DNA of 5,490 nucleotides from Huberarchaeum crystalense [NCBI: Candidatus Huberarchaeum crystalense] (GTDB lineage Archaea > Huberarchaeota > Huberarchaeia > Huberarchaeales), in contig PFUW01000041.1 of assembly GCA_002790315.1 (NCBI GenBank), forward strand, positions 1 to 5,490, read 5' to 3'. A program made the position numbers and the translations under genes. Position 1 is the first letter of the stretch. Every line of letters begins with the position of its first letter. Below the pieces are notes generated by a model, which was given only the letters and a program-made list of their open reading frames with translations, searched no databases and was not told where the DNA came from. Shown piece after piece: positions 5,436 to 5,490 of the stretch.

Positions 5436-5490
5436 ATGCAAACCAAACCACGCTCATTAAAAAGAGTGCGAATCTTAAAACAAGCAAACA
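5436..5490 (+). CDS. N-terminus of a small basic protein, truncated by the window
   Basis: The ATG at 5436 opens a frame to the right edge: 18 codons reading M-Q-T-K-P-R-S-L-K-R-V-R-I-L-K-Q-A-N. It is strongly basic and has a good TATA-like box at leaderless spacing. The P-R-S-L-K-R-V segment resembles the start of archaeal ribosomal protein eL34, which usually has an R-S-x-R-R-V run. However, the T-P-G-G motif expected right after it is absent, so I do not assign that name. Confidence 0.5.
   Translation, partial: MQTKPRSLKRVRILKQAN

Noticed and set aside
5436-5490. Firm assignment of the right-edge gene as ribosomal protein eL34
   Set aside because: Only 18 residues are visible; P-R-S-L-K-R-V is suggestive, but the expected T-P-G-G motif is not present in the following residues.

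Overview
The window looks like a piece of a small, very AT-rich archaeal chromosome, most plausibly a DPANN lineage (Woesearchaeota/Pacearchaeota-like). This is an inference from four things. The large gene has the double F-domain layout of archaeal archaellum/pilus platforms. Genes lack clear Shine-Dalgarno sequences and one has a TATA-like box about 26 bp before its ATG. The tRNA has no encoded CCA. Several proteins are short, membrane-anchored and Asn/Lys/Ile-rich. No marker that fixes the taxon is present.

Layout from left to right. Positions 1-655 (minus) hold the first 218 codons of an unrecognised membrane protein with a Cys-bearing loop; it runs off the left edge. Positions 656-772 are a short divergent promoter region with a 28-bp tandem duplication. 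A tRNA-Asn(GTT) lies at 773-845 on the plus strand. A compact minus-strand cluster then covers 2530 down to 846: a membrane-anchored thioredoxin-fold protein with a C-D-V-C motif, a 38-residue single-pass membrane protein, a second membrane-anchored thioredoxin with W-C-Q-H-C, and an uncharacterised gene split by a one-base frameshift whose real stop abuts the tRNA. Spacings are 1, 4 and about 37 nt, so this is very likely one operon. Positions 2531-2667 carry U-tract terminators and an 8-bp palindrome. Positions 5337-2668 encode an 889-residue FlaJ/TadC-type (T2SSF family) platform protein with a triplicated 14-residue repeat at its N-terminus and an extra extracytoplasmic domain of about 120 residues. 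A divergent promoter region follows, then the first 18 codons of a basic protein on the plus strand that leaves the window.

Working model (inference): the large protein is the membrane platform of a type IV-pilus-like or archaellum-like machine. The thioredoxin pair plus the tiny membrane protein form an extracytoplasmic thiol-disulfide module. Its substrates could include neighbouring surface proteins, since the platform's outer domain has a Cys pair and the left-edge protein has six loop cysteines. No pilus ATPase or pilin is visible here. The three items easiest to miss are the 38-aa gene, the hidden 80-codon C-terminal half of the frameshifted gene, and the edge gene at 1-655.
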